Assembly: GCF_000936425.1 (NCBI RefSeq)
Contig: NZ_AVFK01000031.1
Location: 1-64,000 of the forward strand
Direction of reading: 5' to 3'
Source of the DNA: Skermanella aerolata KACC 11604
GTDB taxonomy: Bacteria; Pseudomonadota; Alphaproteobacteria; Azospirillales; Azospirillaceae
Length of the DNA: 64,000 nucleotides
Under the pieces are notes generated by a model. That model had not been told where the DNA came from, made no database searches, and was given only the letters and a program-made list of their open reading frames with translations. The position numbers and the translations under genes were made by a program. This document shows positions 54,567-63,369 of the stretch, one piece after another; positions within the stretch are counted from its first letter, which is position 1, and every line of letters begins with the position of its first letter.

Positions 54567-55357
54567 TTAAATTGCTTTAAGCTGTGCATATAATCTTGAT
54601 TGAACGTATTTCCTTGCAGCATCATTCACAAAATTGAACTGATATTCTGTCTCCGCATCAGGAAAATCTTTCCAACTTTCGCCAATATTTATTTCTTTGG
54701 TCTCAGCTGCTGTGCGCACGCGCGGAGTTTGAAAATATTGTGGCTGCGTAAATTGAATTTTTGAAGCCAAATAATCATACAAATTTGCGTATACTACGCC
54801 AAGTTCTGTAACTTGGTTCCGAAGATCAGTGATGCTCTGCAAGACAACAGCTTGAGCATTATCGACCGGATTGCTGCTTTTCTCCAGTTCAATAACACCG
54901 AGTGCATCCAAAATGGGGTTCTGGGGTTCGAAACCATCTTCCTTGGTGCTTCGTACTTGATTGGCAAGTTCAGCCTTAGCCTTCTCACCCCCTCTTAGAT
55001 CGAGGTTGAACTTGATCGTGCGGTAGGATGTCACATCGAATGGGATTGTATCTGCGTCTCGGATCATGTGGATTATCGGCGTGCCGAGCGCGTGCCTTAA
55101 TGCCAGTTCATAGAATCATTTGGATTCCTGTGGCTGAGATCAGCCACCACCAGATCTGCTTCTTTGATCATCTTGATAATCTGGTTGGTGATGTGCCCTG
55201 GCTTACGTATCTTGTCGGCTCGATCAGCTCGGTACCCGAACTCCGTTGACTCGACAACCGGCTTGATGATGAGGTCGAATAGGTCATCAGCATGTTGGCG
55301 GAAGTCCGACCCCTCTTCACCGATGGGACCAATGACGAAACAAAGCGGCTGTGACAT
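54567..55357 (-). pseudogene. Frameshifted nucleoside 2-deoxyribosyltransferase-like protein
   Basis: Two reading frames join into one protein of about 263 residues. The first part begins SQPLCFVIGPIGEEGSDFRQ and runs through ADLVVADLSHRNPN (stop at 55097). The second part resumes in the next frame with FYELALRHALGTPIIHMIRD and continues to 54567. The family normally reads NPNVFYELALRHAL without a break, so one base is missing near 55116. The fold resembles deoxyribosyltransferase or TIR-like nucleotide-processing domains. It could be a decayed defence effector, a real programmed shift, or a sequencing error. Base composition is AT-rich. Confidence 0.8.
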
Positions 55358-55574
55358 ATCTAGATTGTCCTTGAATTTACATTTGAAACCTTGAGGCGAC
55401 ATAATGAAATCGGCATTGCGGAATTGAATAAACTATGATGTTCAGCGATATCCCAAGCGAATGAGCCCCACGACAATTCTTACCATAGCGCTGCGATGAC
55501 ACAATAAAGAACTACCTATATTGACGAGGATCAAACTTTCGCCACTCACCACAGCGGACTCAACGGTGGATTCG
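55358..55574. other. Spacer between the frameshifted gene and the YafQ-like gene
   Basis: No coding signal is seen. It is AT-rich and should hold the promoter of the frameshifted gene. Confidence 0.35.
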
Positions 55575-55904
55575 TCACATCATGCTAAGCCGCTTCGCCA
55601 TGGACCTTTCGCGCGGGCCACAGAGATCATCGTGACTGCAAATTATCAGTAGATGGACGATATTATCTTTGTCGCGATAAACGAGGCAGGAGTCGCCAGC
55701 CAAATGGCATTCCGAATACTCGCTTAAGCGACCCTTGAGCTTATGGTCGCTCGGCATCCTGTCTGGAGGCCTTTTCTTTTTGGCGGCGACGAACTCTGCA
55801 AACCGCTTGGCAATATCAGGATTCTTCTTCAGATGTTCGATATAATTTTCCTTAAATTCGATTGATTTTTTGAAGCTTGCTTCTCGTTTTTGATCATCCG
55901 CCAT
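55575..55904 (-). CDS. YafQ/RelE-like toxin candidate
   Basis: A 109-residue protein. The C-terminal two-thirds match the YafQ mRNA-interferase pattern: DHKLKGRLSEYSECHLAGDS, then CLVYRDKDN and CSHDDL. The residues corresponding to the YafQ catalytic set are present: His54, His67, Asp71 and His91. An N-terminal extension of about 17 residues is basic and helical. It lies 24 bp after the Panacea gene on the same strand, so I infer that it is the toxin of that pair. No DinJ/RelB-type antitoxin gene is adjacent. Confidence 0.72.
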   Translation of the reverse strand: MADDQKREASFKKSIEFKENYIEHLKKNPDIAKRFAEFVAAKKKRPPDRMPSDHKLKGRLSEYSECHLAGDSCLVYRDKDNIVHLLIICSHDDLCGPRERSMAKRLSMM

Positions 55905-55928
55905 AGTTCGCGCTTTTTATGATTTGGT

Positions 55929-56501
55929 TTAAATGTTCAGTTCGGCCAGCAAATCGTCGGCAGACTGCTCGGGAGCTTTTTGGGCGGACTCGAAGGCTCC
56001 ATGAACGCGAGCGACAAAGCTGTCTTTATACTCATCGTTCAGGTCAAGCTTGGGAAGCCAGTATTCTTTAAAATGCTGTGTCATATCTTCAAACGCGATT
56101 TCCGCGCTCCTCGCCCGCTTGTAGGAGCCAATCCACGTCGGCTCCGTATGAGTAAGATCGACCAAATAACCAGCCGAGTATTTTCCGAACTTCTCGCACG
56201 TTATCCGTAGAGCGATTTCAGCTTCCTTGTCGGCGATGGCTATCGCTCCTTCGACAGTCTCGATGGGATGACGGCCGCATGCCTTGAATTCATGATAACT
56301 GTCCGGGACTACAGGTCCCATATCCCATGCCTCAATGCTTTCATCGAACAGGCGACGGTCGTAGAGAGCCCCGAACAAGCCCTGTGAAAAGTACAGAAGC
56401 TTCTGGAGTTTCAGATTGGTCACAAGGTCGCTCATCTCGTCCTTGGCGAACCAATCGACGATGAATGCCGATACATCATGAGCCCGAGTCACTGCCTTCA
56501 T
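55929..56501 (-). CDS. Panacea (DUF4065/SocA-like) antitoxin candidate
   Basis: A 190-residue protein. The Panacea domain is recognised by VSAFIVDWFAKDEMSDLVTN, LKLQKLLYFSQGLFGALYD, RRLFDESIEAWDMGPVVPDSY and the later LVDLTHTEPTW. Panacea domains are known antitoxins (and SocA-type proteolytic adaptors) that neutralise structurally unrelated toxins. The ATG at 56501 has GGAGGAGG 6 nt upstream, a very strong site that suits an antitoxin. It starts a two-gene operon with the YafQ-like gene. Confidence 0.82.
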   Translation of the reverse strand: MKAVTRAHDVSAFIVDWFAKDEMSDLVTNLKLQKLLYFSQGLFGALYDRRLFDESIEAWDMGPVVPDSYHEFKACGRHPIETVEGAIAIADKEAEIALRITCEKFGKYSAGYLVDLTHTEPTWIGSYKRARSAEIAFEDMTQHFKEYWLPKLDLNDEYKDSFVARVHGAFESAQKAPEQSADDLLAELNI

Positions 56502-56777
56502 GTTCCTCCTCCGTTCCCCTTTTAGCGCAAGCGAAAGCAAGCTTCAAGGGTTCGGCCCACAGGACATTAGACCACTGTGGGAAGAGTGTACATGTGCCAG
56601 ATTCGCCTACCATTCAAGGAGTACCGAACCACATGAGCACGCTGCCGACAGATGGCGAAGAAGGGCCGGAGACGCGGACTCACGCCAAGTCACCAGCATC
56701 AGAGTCAGTCACGAATTCGTTATCGCCGTCAAGATGTTCGCTTTATGTTCATGATCAATCATTGTATCCTCCCCGCC
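56502..56777. other. Spacer between the Panacea operon and the radical SAM gene
   Basis: About 275 bp marking the right boundary of the AT-rich islet. Frames here lack ribosome binding sites. It should hold promoters for both divergent units. Confidence 0.4.
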
Positions 56778-57866
56778 ATGGACGAGATCCGGCGCACTGC
56801 CCTGAAAGGCCGGGGGGCGATCAGCAACGAGTCGTCGCGCTTCGAGCGCGAGCGGCGGGTGCTGGTCGATGACGGCTGGGATGCCAGGGGAGAGGACGGG
56901 CGGGAGGAGGAGCGGGGGCCGGCCACGGTGGTCGGGGACGATTCGGCACGGACGGCGATCACGCGCAATGCGTCTCCGGATGTACCGTTCGACCAGTCGC
57001 TCAACCCCTACAAGGGCTGCGAGCACGCTTGCATCTACTGTTTCGCGCGGCCGACCCACGCCTATCTCGGGCTGTCGCCGGGGCTGGATTTCGAGACGCG
57101 GATCTTCCGCAAGAAGAACGCGGCGGAGCTGCTGGAGCGGGATCTTCGTGCAAAGAATTATGTCTGCCAGCCGCTCGCCATCGGGGCCAATACCGACCCC
57201 TACCAGCCGGTCGAGCGGACGGAGCGGATCACTCGCTCGGTGCTGGAGGTCTGCCGCGACTTCAACCAGCCGGTCGGGATCATCACCAAATCGGCGCTGG
57301 TGACGCGCGACCTCGACATCCTGGGGCCGATGTCGGAACGCGGGCTGGCGGCGGTCGCAATCTCCGTGACGACGCTGGACAGGGAGCTGGCGCGGCGGAT
57401 GGAGCCTCGGGCCAGCACTCCGGCGCGGCGGCTGGAAGCGGTCCGGGAACTGACAGCCGCCGGGGTGCCGGTCTCGGTGCTGGCAAGCCCGATGATCCCC
57501 GCGCTGAACGACCACGAACTTGAAGCTGTTCTGGAGGCCGGCGCCGCCGCCGGGGCGGTCGGGGGCAGCTATATCATGCTGCGGCTGCCGCTGGAGATCA
57601 AAGACCTGTTCGAGGAATGGCTGCGCGAGCACGTGCCCGACCGCGCCGACCGGGTGCTGAGCCTGATCCGGCAGGCGCGGGCCGGCGGGTTGTACCAGTC
57701 GGAGTTCGGGACCCGGATGACCGGGACCGGCCCGATCGCGGAGTTGCTGTCGCGGCGCTTCAAGCTGGCGTGCCGCCGGCTGAACCTTACCGGCCGGCGC
57801 TGGGACTTGGACTGTACACAGTTCCGCCCGCCGCCGAAGGCGGGGGATCAGTTGTCGCTGCTGTAG
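56778..57866 (+). CDS. PA0069-type radical SAM protein
   Basis: A 362-residue radical S-adenosylmethionine protein. The cluster motif C-x3-C-x2-C is in GCEHACIYCFARPTH near residue 80. Family features are RGAISNESSRFERER at the N-terminus, NPYKGC, GANTDPYQPVERTERITRSV and GVPVSVLASPMIPALND. The group is related to spore photoproduct lyase-like proteins; its substrate is unknown. The start is set at the ATG giving MDEIRRTALKGRGA; in-frame ATGs at 56745 and 56751 are alternatives, and none has a clear ribosome binding site. Confidence 0.85.
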   Translation: MDEIRRTALKGRGAISNESSRFERERRVLVDDGWDARGEDGREEERGPATVVGDDSARTAITRNASPDVPFDQSLNPYKGCEHACIYCFARPTHAYLGLSPGLDFETRIFRKKNAAELLERDLRAKNYVCQPLAIGANTDPYQPVERTERITRSVLEVCRDFNQPVGIITKSALVTRDLDILGPMSERGLAAVAISVTTLDRELARRMEPRASTPARRLEAVRELTAAGVPVSVLASPMIPALNDHELEAVLEAGAAAGAVGGSYIMLRLPLEIKDLFEEWLREHVPDRADRVLSLIRQARAGGLYQSEFGTRMTGTGPIAELLSRRFKLACRRLNLTGRRWDLDCTQFRPPPKAGDQLSLL

Positions 57867-57890
57867 GGGGCATTTTTGTGCAGTCAATGT

Positions 57891-58165
57891 AATACCAACG
57901 GCATTAAACATTAACCGGTCTGGAGCGTTAGATGTCGGGCTGAAGAGGCCCGACCTACGTCAGCGTGCTTTTGCCAGCATATTTTTTGTAGGTCGGGCCT
58001 CTTCAGCCCGACATCTTTGCCGGAACTCACCGGTCAATCTTCAATGCCGTTGGTATAATACCAGGAGCTGAAGATTTTGACCGGCGGCCGGCAAGTGTCG
58101 GGCCGTGGCCCAACAAACACCGTCCTCACAGGTCAATCTCTTCCGCCCTTGATATGATACCAGCC
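57891..58165. repeat. Nested palindromic array (family C repeats around REP families B and A)
   Basis: Four copies of a roughly 28-bp element (core ATACCAACGGCATT ... TTGACCGGT) alternate in orientation: 57891-57920 direct, 58029-58056 inverted (25 of 28 matches), 58057-58085 direct and diverged, about 58130-58165 inverted and diverged. The first pair encloses REP family B copy 2. The second pair encloses a degenerate single family A arm (58095-58120). The array fills the gap between the radical SAM gene and the AraC remnant. Confidence 0.8.
57931..58015. repeat. REP/BIME family B, copy 2
   Basis: Perfect 28-bp inverted arms (57931-57958 and 57988-58015) are separated by 29 bp. They match the arms at 52865-52946 except for the outermost bases (GAT in place of GGT). 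GTAG is again at the inner foot. Confidence 0.92.
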
Positions 58166-58309
58166 GCCGAACACGTCGGCCTAATCGCGGCTGTCGCGGC
58201 GGATACGGGATTCGCCGAACAGAGCCACCTGGGCTGCTGTTTCCGGCGGGCCTTCGGGGTGACTCCGGACCAGTACCGCTCGGACAGTCCGGTCACATCC
58301 GTTCTATAA
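58163..58309 (+). pseudogene. C-terminal remnant of an AraC-family regulator
   Basis: An uninterrupted frame of about 48 codons reads IAAVAADTGFAEQSHLGCCF, then RRAFGVTPDQYRSD, ending in TAA at 58307. This is the second helix-turn-helix and terminal helix of an AraC/XylS regulator. Everything before it is missing; the palindromic array abuts its 5' side. It sits 55 bp before a DUF606 permease gene on the same strand, which it may once have regulated. Confidence 0.85.
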
Positions 58310-58364
58310 ACGGACCGCTCGTGCCTGTTACCTCTCAGGCCATGCTTTACCGTGGAGTACGACC

Positions 58365-58820
58365 GTGTCCCCGTTATTTCTTCCCTTTTCCTACCTGCTG
58401 GTCGTCGGCGCCGGCGTCAGCGTTGCGCTTCAGCAGGTTCTGAACGCCAATCTGCGCACGCAACTCGGGTCACCGTGGTGGGCAGCCTTCGTAAGCTATG
58501 CGGTTGGCATGCTGGTCATGCTGGTCGTGGCGCTGACCGCATCCGGCCCCAGATTATCGATTTCTCCCACGGATGGCGTTTCCTGGCTGGCATGGACCGG
58601 TGGAATATTCGGAGCGATATTCATAGGCACCGCCGTTCTCATGGTGCCAACCATGGGCGCCGCGACGGTCCTTTCGCTGATCGTGGTGGGCCAGATGCTC
58701 GGTTCGCTCGTGTTCGATCACTTCGGCATTCTCGGACTTCCCCATCAGCCCATCAGCCTCGTCCGGCTGGCAGGCGCTGCCTTTCTGGTCCTGGGCGTCA
58801 TTCTGGTCCGGAAGGCGTGA
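58365..58820 (+). CDS. DUF606/YdcZ-family DMT-type permease
   Basis: A 151-residue inner-membrane protein with about five hydrophobic segments, the usual size for the YdcZ family. Motifs: GVSVALQQVLNANLRTQLGS, SWLAWTGGIFGAIFIGTAVL and GAATVLSLIVVGQMLGSLVF. The GTG at 58365 follows GTGGAG at a good distance. The substrate is unknown. The truncated AraC gene lies just upstream. Confidence 0.85.
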   Translation: MSPLFLPFSYLLVVGAGVSVALQQVLNANLRTQLGSPWWAAFVSYAVGMLVMLVVALTASGPRLSISPTDGVSWLAWTGGIFGAIFIGTAVLMVPTMGAATVLSLIVVGQMLGSLVFDHFGILGLPHQPISLVRLAGAAFLVLGVILVRKA

Positions 58821-58871
58821 GAAGAAGCCCCATGAAGTCGGCTAACTTTGCCGACTGGATCATGCCGCGGG

Positions 58872-59834
58872 TCAGAGCGTCGCCCGCACCTTCGCGATGG
58901 TCGCCGGGTCGAAGAAGTCCTCGATACGCGCCTGGACGTGGGCGATGGTGCGCGGGTCGACTCCGGCGCTGTGCGCCGTCGAGCCCTCGACCTTCCAGCG
59001 GGCCATCCACGACAGCGTGCGCAGCCATGTCAGCCGCCGGGTCGGGGTGAACCAGGGGCGGGTCGATTCGACCACGGCGGGGGGAGCGGCGCTGCTCCAG
59101 GTCTCGTAGAAACCGGCCGTCTCGTCCGGGGTCAGGACGGCGGCGACATCCGGGTCCCAGGTGGTGGAGGTGTAGAGCGTCGCGTGGGCAAGGTCGATCG
59201 CCGGCAGCCCGTCGGTCGCCTTCTCCAGGTCCACGAACCAGGCCTTGCCCTCGGCGTCGATCAGGAAGTTGCCGGGGTGCGTGTCGGTCCCGACCATCGT
59301 GATCGGAGGGGCCGGAGACGTTGGCAGGGTATGGACCCAGTCCAGCTCGGCGTTCAGATGCGCCAGGGTCTCGGGGTGTAGCCCGGCCTTGTCGAAATAG
59401 GCCGCTTGGCGCTCGATCACCTGGACGGTGGCGATGACGGGGTTAGGCGCCGGGTCGGACGGCAGCGCGTGGATCGCGGCCAGCGCCTTGGCTATCGCGG
59501 GGTAGTCTTCCGACAGACGGGGAGGGCGGCCGGAGATTTCCTCGACCAGCAAGGCGCCCATCGGTAGGTCCGGGCCGGGCTCCAGCGTGCCGATCAGGCG
59601 CGGCGTGTGGCCGGAGGGGGCGGCGCGGGTGAAGGCGGTGGCCTGGTGGCGCAGATTGGCAGCGGCGTCCAGGTCGATCTGGCTCCAGCGCGGGACGCGG
59701 GCCAGCATGCCGCCGGGCAGGCGGAAATGGGCATGCGCCATTCCCTTGGGCGGCAGGGCTGCGGGCAGCGAGGACAAGTCCAGCCGCTGCTGCAAGGCTT
59801 GAGCGAGCAGTGAATCAGGCAATGCTTCAGGCAC
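58872..59834 (-). CDS. Aminoglycoside phosphotransferase-family protein
   Basis: A 320-residue kinase-like-fold protein (APH family). The catalytic loop is VGTDTHPGNFLID near residue 185 and the metal-binding Asp lies in AWFVDLEKATDG. The N-lobe is degenerate (PPKGMAHAHFRLPGGMLARV). Many such chromosomal proteins phosphorylate small molecules other than antibiotics, so resistance should not be assumed. The start overlaps the moaB stop by 8 nt. Confidence 0.82.
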   Translation of the reverse strand: MPEALPDSLLAQALQQRLDLSSLPAALPPKGMAHAHFRLPGGMLARVPRWSQIDLDAAANLRHQATAFTRAAPSGHTPRLIGTLEPGPDLPMGALLVEEISGRPPRLSEDYPAIAKALAAIHALPSDPAPNPVIATVQVIERQAAYFDKAGLHPETLAHLNAELDWVHTLPTSPAPPITMVGTDTHPGNFLIDAEGKAWFVDLEKATDGLPAIDLAHATLYTSTTWDPDVAAVLTPDETAGFYETWSSAAPPAVVESTRPWFTPTRRLTWLRTLSWMARWKVEGSTAHSAGVDPRTIAHVQARIEDFFDPATIAKVRATL

Positions 59835-60375
59835 CGGTTGTTTTCAGGTGCTCCGTCAGGCGCGGCATCAGTTCGACCAGATTGCAGGGGCGATGCCTGT
59901 TGTCGAGCTGGAACTTGAGGATGCCGTCCCAGGCGTCGCGGCAGGCGCTGGGCGATCCCGGCAGGGCGAACAGGTAGGTATTGCCGGTGACGCCGCCGGT
60001 GGCGCGGCTCTGGATCGTCGAGGTGCCGACCTTCTCGTAGCTGATCATGCGGAACAGCTCGCCGAAGCCGGGGATTTCCTTGTCGTAGATGGCGTGGAAG
60101 GCCTCGGGCGTCACGTCGCGGCCGGTGACGCCGGTCCCGCCGGTGGAAATCACCACGTCGATCGCCGGATCGTCGATCCAGGCGCGGAGCTGGGCGGTGA
60201 TCGACGGGACGTCGTCCTTGACGATGGCGCGGGCGGCCAGACGGTGGCCGTCGGCGGTCAGCCGCTCGACCAGCGTGTTGCCGGACTTGTCGTCCGCTTC
60301 GACCCGTGTGTCGGAAACGGTCAAAACAGCGATGTTGACGGCGAGGAAGGGGCGGGACTCGTCAATCTTTGCCAT
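59827..60375 (-). CDS. moaB: Molybdenum cofactor biosynthesis protein MoaB
   Basis: A 182-residue MoaB/Mog-fold protein that adenylylates molybdopterin or otherwise assists Moco assembly. Motifs: NIAVLTVSDTRVEADDKSGN, VISTGGTGVTGRDVTPEAF and ATGGVTGNTYLFALPGSPSA. Moco is required by the nasA product at the left. It overlaps the lytic transglycosylase gene by 14 nt upstream and the phosphotransferase downstream, indicating one operon. Confidence 0.92.
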   Translation of the reverse strand: MAKIDESRPFLAVNIAVLTVSDTRVEADDKSGNTLVERLTADGHRLAARAIVKDDVPSITAQLRAWIDDPAIDVVISTGGTGVTGRDVTPEAFHAIYDKEIPGFGELFRMISYEKVGTSTIQSRATGGVTGNTYLFALPGSPSACRDAWDGILKFQLDNRHRPCNLVELMPRLTEHLKTTGA

Positions 60376-62236
60376 TGGAGGCTACCTGCTCATCTGACTC
60401 TTGGCCGGGTCCCCCATCGGGAACGTCGGCGTCCATCGCCATATAAACCGGCCAGCGGCCTCCTGCAATGGCCTCCAGCGACGGAGCCGGCTGGCCCAGG
60501 CGCTGCTGGTAGATCCAGTAGTTGGTCAGCACCTGCTCGACGAAGTGCCGGGTTTCCCGGACCGGAATGCTCTCGATGAACAGCACGGGGTCCTTGATCC
60601 GGGACAGCTTCTTCCGCCAGGACTCGAGGTTTCCAGGGCCGGCGTTGTAGGCGGCGATGGTCAGGATCAGGTCGTTCTCAATGCCCTTCTGGTCCAGCAG
60701 ATAGCGGACATAGTGCTGGCCGAGCGTGACGTTGGTTTCCGGCTCGTACAGGTCGGGCTTGCGGCCCAGATCAGTTGTCAGCTTGTCGGCGACATAGGTC
60801 GCGGTCGCCGGCATGAGCTGCATCAGGCCACGGGCACCGGCGCCGCTGCGGGCGGTCGGGTCGAACCGGCTTTCCTGCCGCATCAGCGCGAACAGCAGCG
60901 CCCGGTCCACCGTGAAGCCGCCGTTCGGCTCCCACGGCGGCAGCGGGTACAGCGCCGAGTCGTAGGGAGCGCCGTCGGACGCGGTCAGGACGCTGCCCAG
61001 CCGCATGGCGAGCGCCGGCATCCTGCCCATGTCGGCCATGGCGATGACGGCCTGTTCCAGCGAGTCGTCGCCGCGCGGGTCGATCCGGCGAAGCTCCTGC
61101 TCGGCGGCGTCGCGCTGGCCGGCCTGGAGCAGGGCGATGGCGCGGCGGCCGGACGGGATTTCCGCCAGCAGGCGGACGTGGTGGCGGGTCAGGACGGGGG
61201 CGCGCAGGTCGTTCTCTCCCCCCTTGCCAAGCGCTTGGCGGGCTATCAGACCGTAGAAGGTGCGGGTGTGCTGGGCGGCAAGCTCCAGCCACTTCGTCGC
61301 CTCGCCGGAACGGCGGGCGCGCTGGTGCGAGCGGGCGGCCCAATAGGCGCCGGCCGCCTGATCCCAGGGGGAGGCCGACTTGGTCTGAGCCAGCGCCTGG
61401 AACGCCTTGGCGGCCTTGTCGTTCTGGCCGGCCTTCCAGGCGGCGATGCCGACGTTCCAGTTGCCGCTGCGCGTCGCCGAGGGTGGTTCCGGCTCCCTGC
61501 GTGGCACCGGGGCAACCGCTATGGCAGCGGAGGTCGGGATGGTCACGGCGGAGGGCGGCAGGATCGACGAGCTTTCGTCATCCGTCGAGGCAAGCTCGAC
61601 CTTCGTGGCGGCCGGCGTCCTGACCGAGCGTCCGCGCGGCGTGCTGACGGTCGCCCCTGCCGCAAGTCCTCGGGCGGAGTCGAAAGCGCCGTTGGGGCCG
61701 GGGGGAACCGCGTTGCCGTCGCGCGAGGGCGCCGGAGGCTTGCGGTCGCCGCGCGCCATGCGCTTCAGCGCAAGCTGGTAGACCTTGTCGGCGCCGGCGT
61801 GGTCGGCATAACGCTCCAGCCAGCCGCGAAGCTCGCTGTAGGTCGCCTTGTGGGAGGGGTGCATAAGCCGCTGATATTCGACATGGCCCATCAGGCGCAT
61901 GTCGGTGACGTCGGCGGTCAGCTTGTCGGCGGCGCGCCAGTCGGCTGCGTCCTGAAGCTCGAATATGCGGCGGTAGCGGTCAGCTTCCTGCTGGTTGAGC
62001 TGAGCTTCGTGGATGCCTGGGCGACTCTGCCGGCTGGGTACAACCGGACTGTCCACCGACCAGGGGGCCGACGACTCTTCAGTTCTGTAAGCGGTGTCCC
62101 GGTCGCGCGCTATGGCCTGACCGGCACCCCAAAAAGGGAGCTGGATCAAGACCGTAAGGCACAGGAAGGCACCGCTGAGGAGGTGTGACCGCGAACTTGT
62201 TTTGGTTAAATTCGCGTTAACATTCTTCCCTGACAT
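60362..62236 (-). CDS. Soluble lytic murein transglycosylase
   Basis: A 624-residue periplasmic enzyme. An N-terminal signal or anchor (LLSGAFLCLTVLIQLPFWGA) is followed by a long helical superhelix of Slt type. The SLT domain has catalytic Glu in ALMRQESRFDPTARSGAGAR, then GLMQLMPATATYVADKL and LTIAAYNAGPGNLESW. It cleaves glycan strands producing 1,6-anhydro ends. The ATG at 62236 is used; a GTG at 62269 is possible. The 3' end overlaps moaB. Confidence 0.9.
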   Translation of the reverse strand: MSGKNVNANLTKTSSRSHLLSGAFLCLTVLIQLPFWGAGQAIARDRDTAYRTEESSAPWSVDSPVVPSRQSRPGIHEAQLNQQEADRYRRIFELQDAADWRAADKLTADVTDMRLMGHVEYQRLMHPSHKATYSELRGWLERYADHAGADKVYQLALKRMARGDRKPPAPSRDGNAVPPGPNGAFDSARGLAAGATVSTPRGRSVRTPAATKVELASTDDESSSILPPSAVTIPTSAAIAVAPVPRREPEPPSATRSGNWNVGIAAWKAGQNDKAAKAFQALAQTKSASPWDQAAGAYWAARSHQRARRSGEATKWLELAAQHTRTFYGLIARQALGKGGENDLRAPVLTRHHVRLLAEIPSGRRAIALLQAGQRDAAEQELRRIDPRGDDSLEQAVIAMADMGRMPALAMRLGSVLTASDGAPYDSALYPLPPWEPNGGFTVDRALLFALMRQESRFDPTARSGAGARGLMQLMPATATYVADKLTTDLGRKPDLYEPETNVTLGQHYVRYLLDQKGIENDLILTIAAYNAGPGNLESWRKKLSRIKDPVLFIESIPVRETRHFVEQVLTNYWIYQQRLGQPAPSLEAIAGGRWPVYMAMDADVPDGGPGQESDEQVASNGKD

Positions 62237-62339
62237 GAGGGACAAATACCGGATGTCGCCTGATGTCACAAGCTTCCATATCTATGTTGTACCTTGGTAT
62301 GCGCCCCGGTCGGGGCTTTCCGCCAACGATTCCAGCCGA

Positions 62340-63191
62340 TTAAGGGGTAAGAAATTTTTTCTTGAAGGCGACGAGATCGCGCCATGAATCACGCTTCATC
62401 GCCGGCTGGCGCAGCAGAAAAGCCGGGTGATAGGTCGGCAGCACCGGAATCGGCGCGGCCATCGGAGTTGGAGAGAATTCCAGCCAGCGGCCGCGCAGCC
62501 GCATGATCCCTTCGGACCGGTCGAGCAGGGCGCTGGCGGAGGTTCCGCCCAGCAGCATCAGGCCTTCCGGGGCGATCAGCTCGATATGACGCTCCACGAA
62601 GGGCAGGCAGGCCTGGATCTCGTTTGGGTTGGGCTTGCGGTTGCCGGGCGGACGCCACGGCAGGATGTTGGTGATGTAGACGGAGTCGCGGTCCAGCCCA
62701 ATGCATTTCAGCATCATGTCCAGCAGCTTGCCGCTCTTGCCGACGAAGGGCAGTCCCTGGCGATCCTCGTCCTCTCCCGGAGCCTCGCCGATCAGCATCA
62801 GGCGCGCCTTTGGGTTGCCGTCGGCGAAGACCAGATTGGTCGCGGTCGCCTTCAGCGCGCAGCCGTCGAACGCCGCCATCGCGGCGCGCAGGTCTTCCAG
62901 CGTATGGGCTTCAGCCGCCATGGTCCGGGCGGTCGCTCCGGCGGCGGGGGTGCCGAGAAGCGCCGGCTGGGCCGGGCCGGGACGCCGCGGCTGGGCAGCG
63001 GCACCGCCCCCGGCCTTGGCCGGCACGTTCCGCCCCTGGGGAGAGGGCTGGGCGGATGCTGGGGACGGCTGCGCCACGCGCGGCGCCACCTTCGTCCAAT
63101 CGGTGGGACTGTCCGAGATCGCCTCGTCGGCGCCGACATCGATGTGCCAGCGCAGCAGGGCGACAATATCTCGCATATCAATCTGGCTCAA
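62340..63191 (-). CDS. Family 4-type uracil-DNA glycosylase with altered Fe-S ligands
   Basis: A 283-residue DNA repair enzyme removing uracil. Core motifs are [20 protein letters not shown] near residue 130 and the C-terminal [11 protein letters not shown]. The N-terminal 90 residues are a Pro/Ala-rich linker. Classical family 4 enzymes have four cysteines for a [4Fe-4S] cluster (CxxC and KCRPPGNR ... C). Here the first motif is CALK and the third position is Trp (PWRPPGNR), so at least two ligands are missing. This form is, to my knowledge, common in Alphaproteobacteria. The start [20 protein letters not shown] is typical. Confidence 0.88.
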   Translation of the reverse strand: MSQIDMRDIVALLRWHIDVGADEAISDSPTDWTKVAPRVAQPSPASAQPSPQGRNVPAKAGGGAAAQPRRPGPAQPALLGTPAAGATARTMAAEAHTLEDLRAAMAAFDGCALKATATNLVFADGNPKARLMLIGEAPGEDEDRQGLPFVGKSGKLLDMMLKCIGLDRDSVYITNILPWRPPGNRKPNPNEIQACLPFVERHIELIAPEGLMLLGGTSASALLDRSEGIMRLRGRWLEFSPTPMAAPIPVLPTYHPAFLLRQPAMKRDSWRDLVAFKKKFLTP

Positions 63192-63369
63192 TTCTCACCG
63201 CTCGGATTCCAACTTGGCCCACGCTCATTCATGGTTTGACCCTGAGAGGGAACCTATGTTCTTTCATCGGCCTTGAACAAGAGATAAGCAGCCAGGGCCG
63301 GTTTGCGGAGATGCCGATCCGACGGCATGACCGGGCGGCCCGATAGAATGCGGTGGGGAAAGAAGAACC

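Noticed and set aside
58872-59834. Aminoglycoside resistance gene
   Set aside because: The catalytic loop fits the broad APH family, but the N-lobe is degenerate and the gene is embedded in a core operon with moaB; resistance is not supported.
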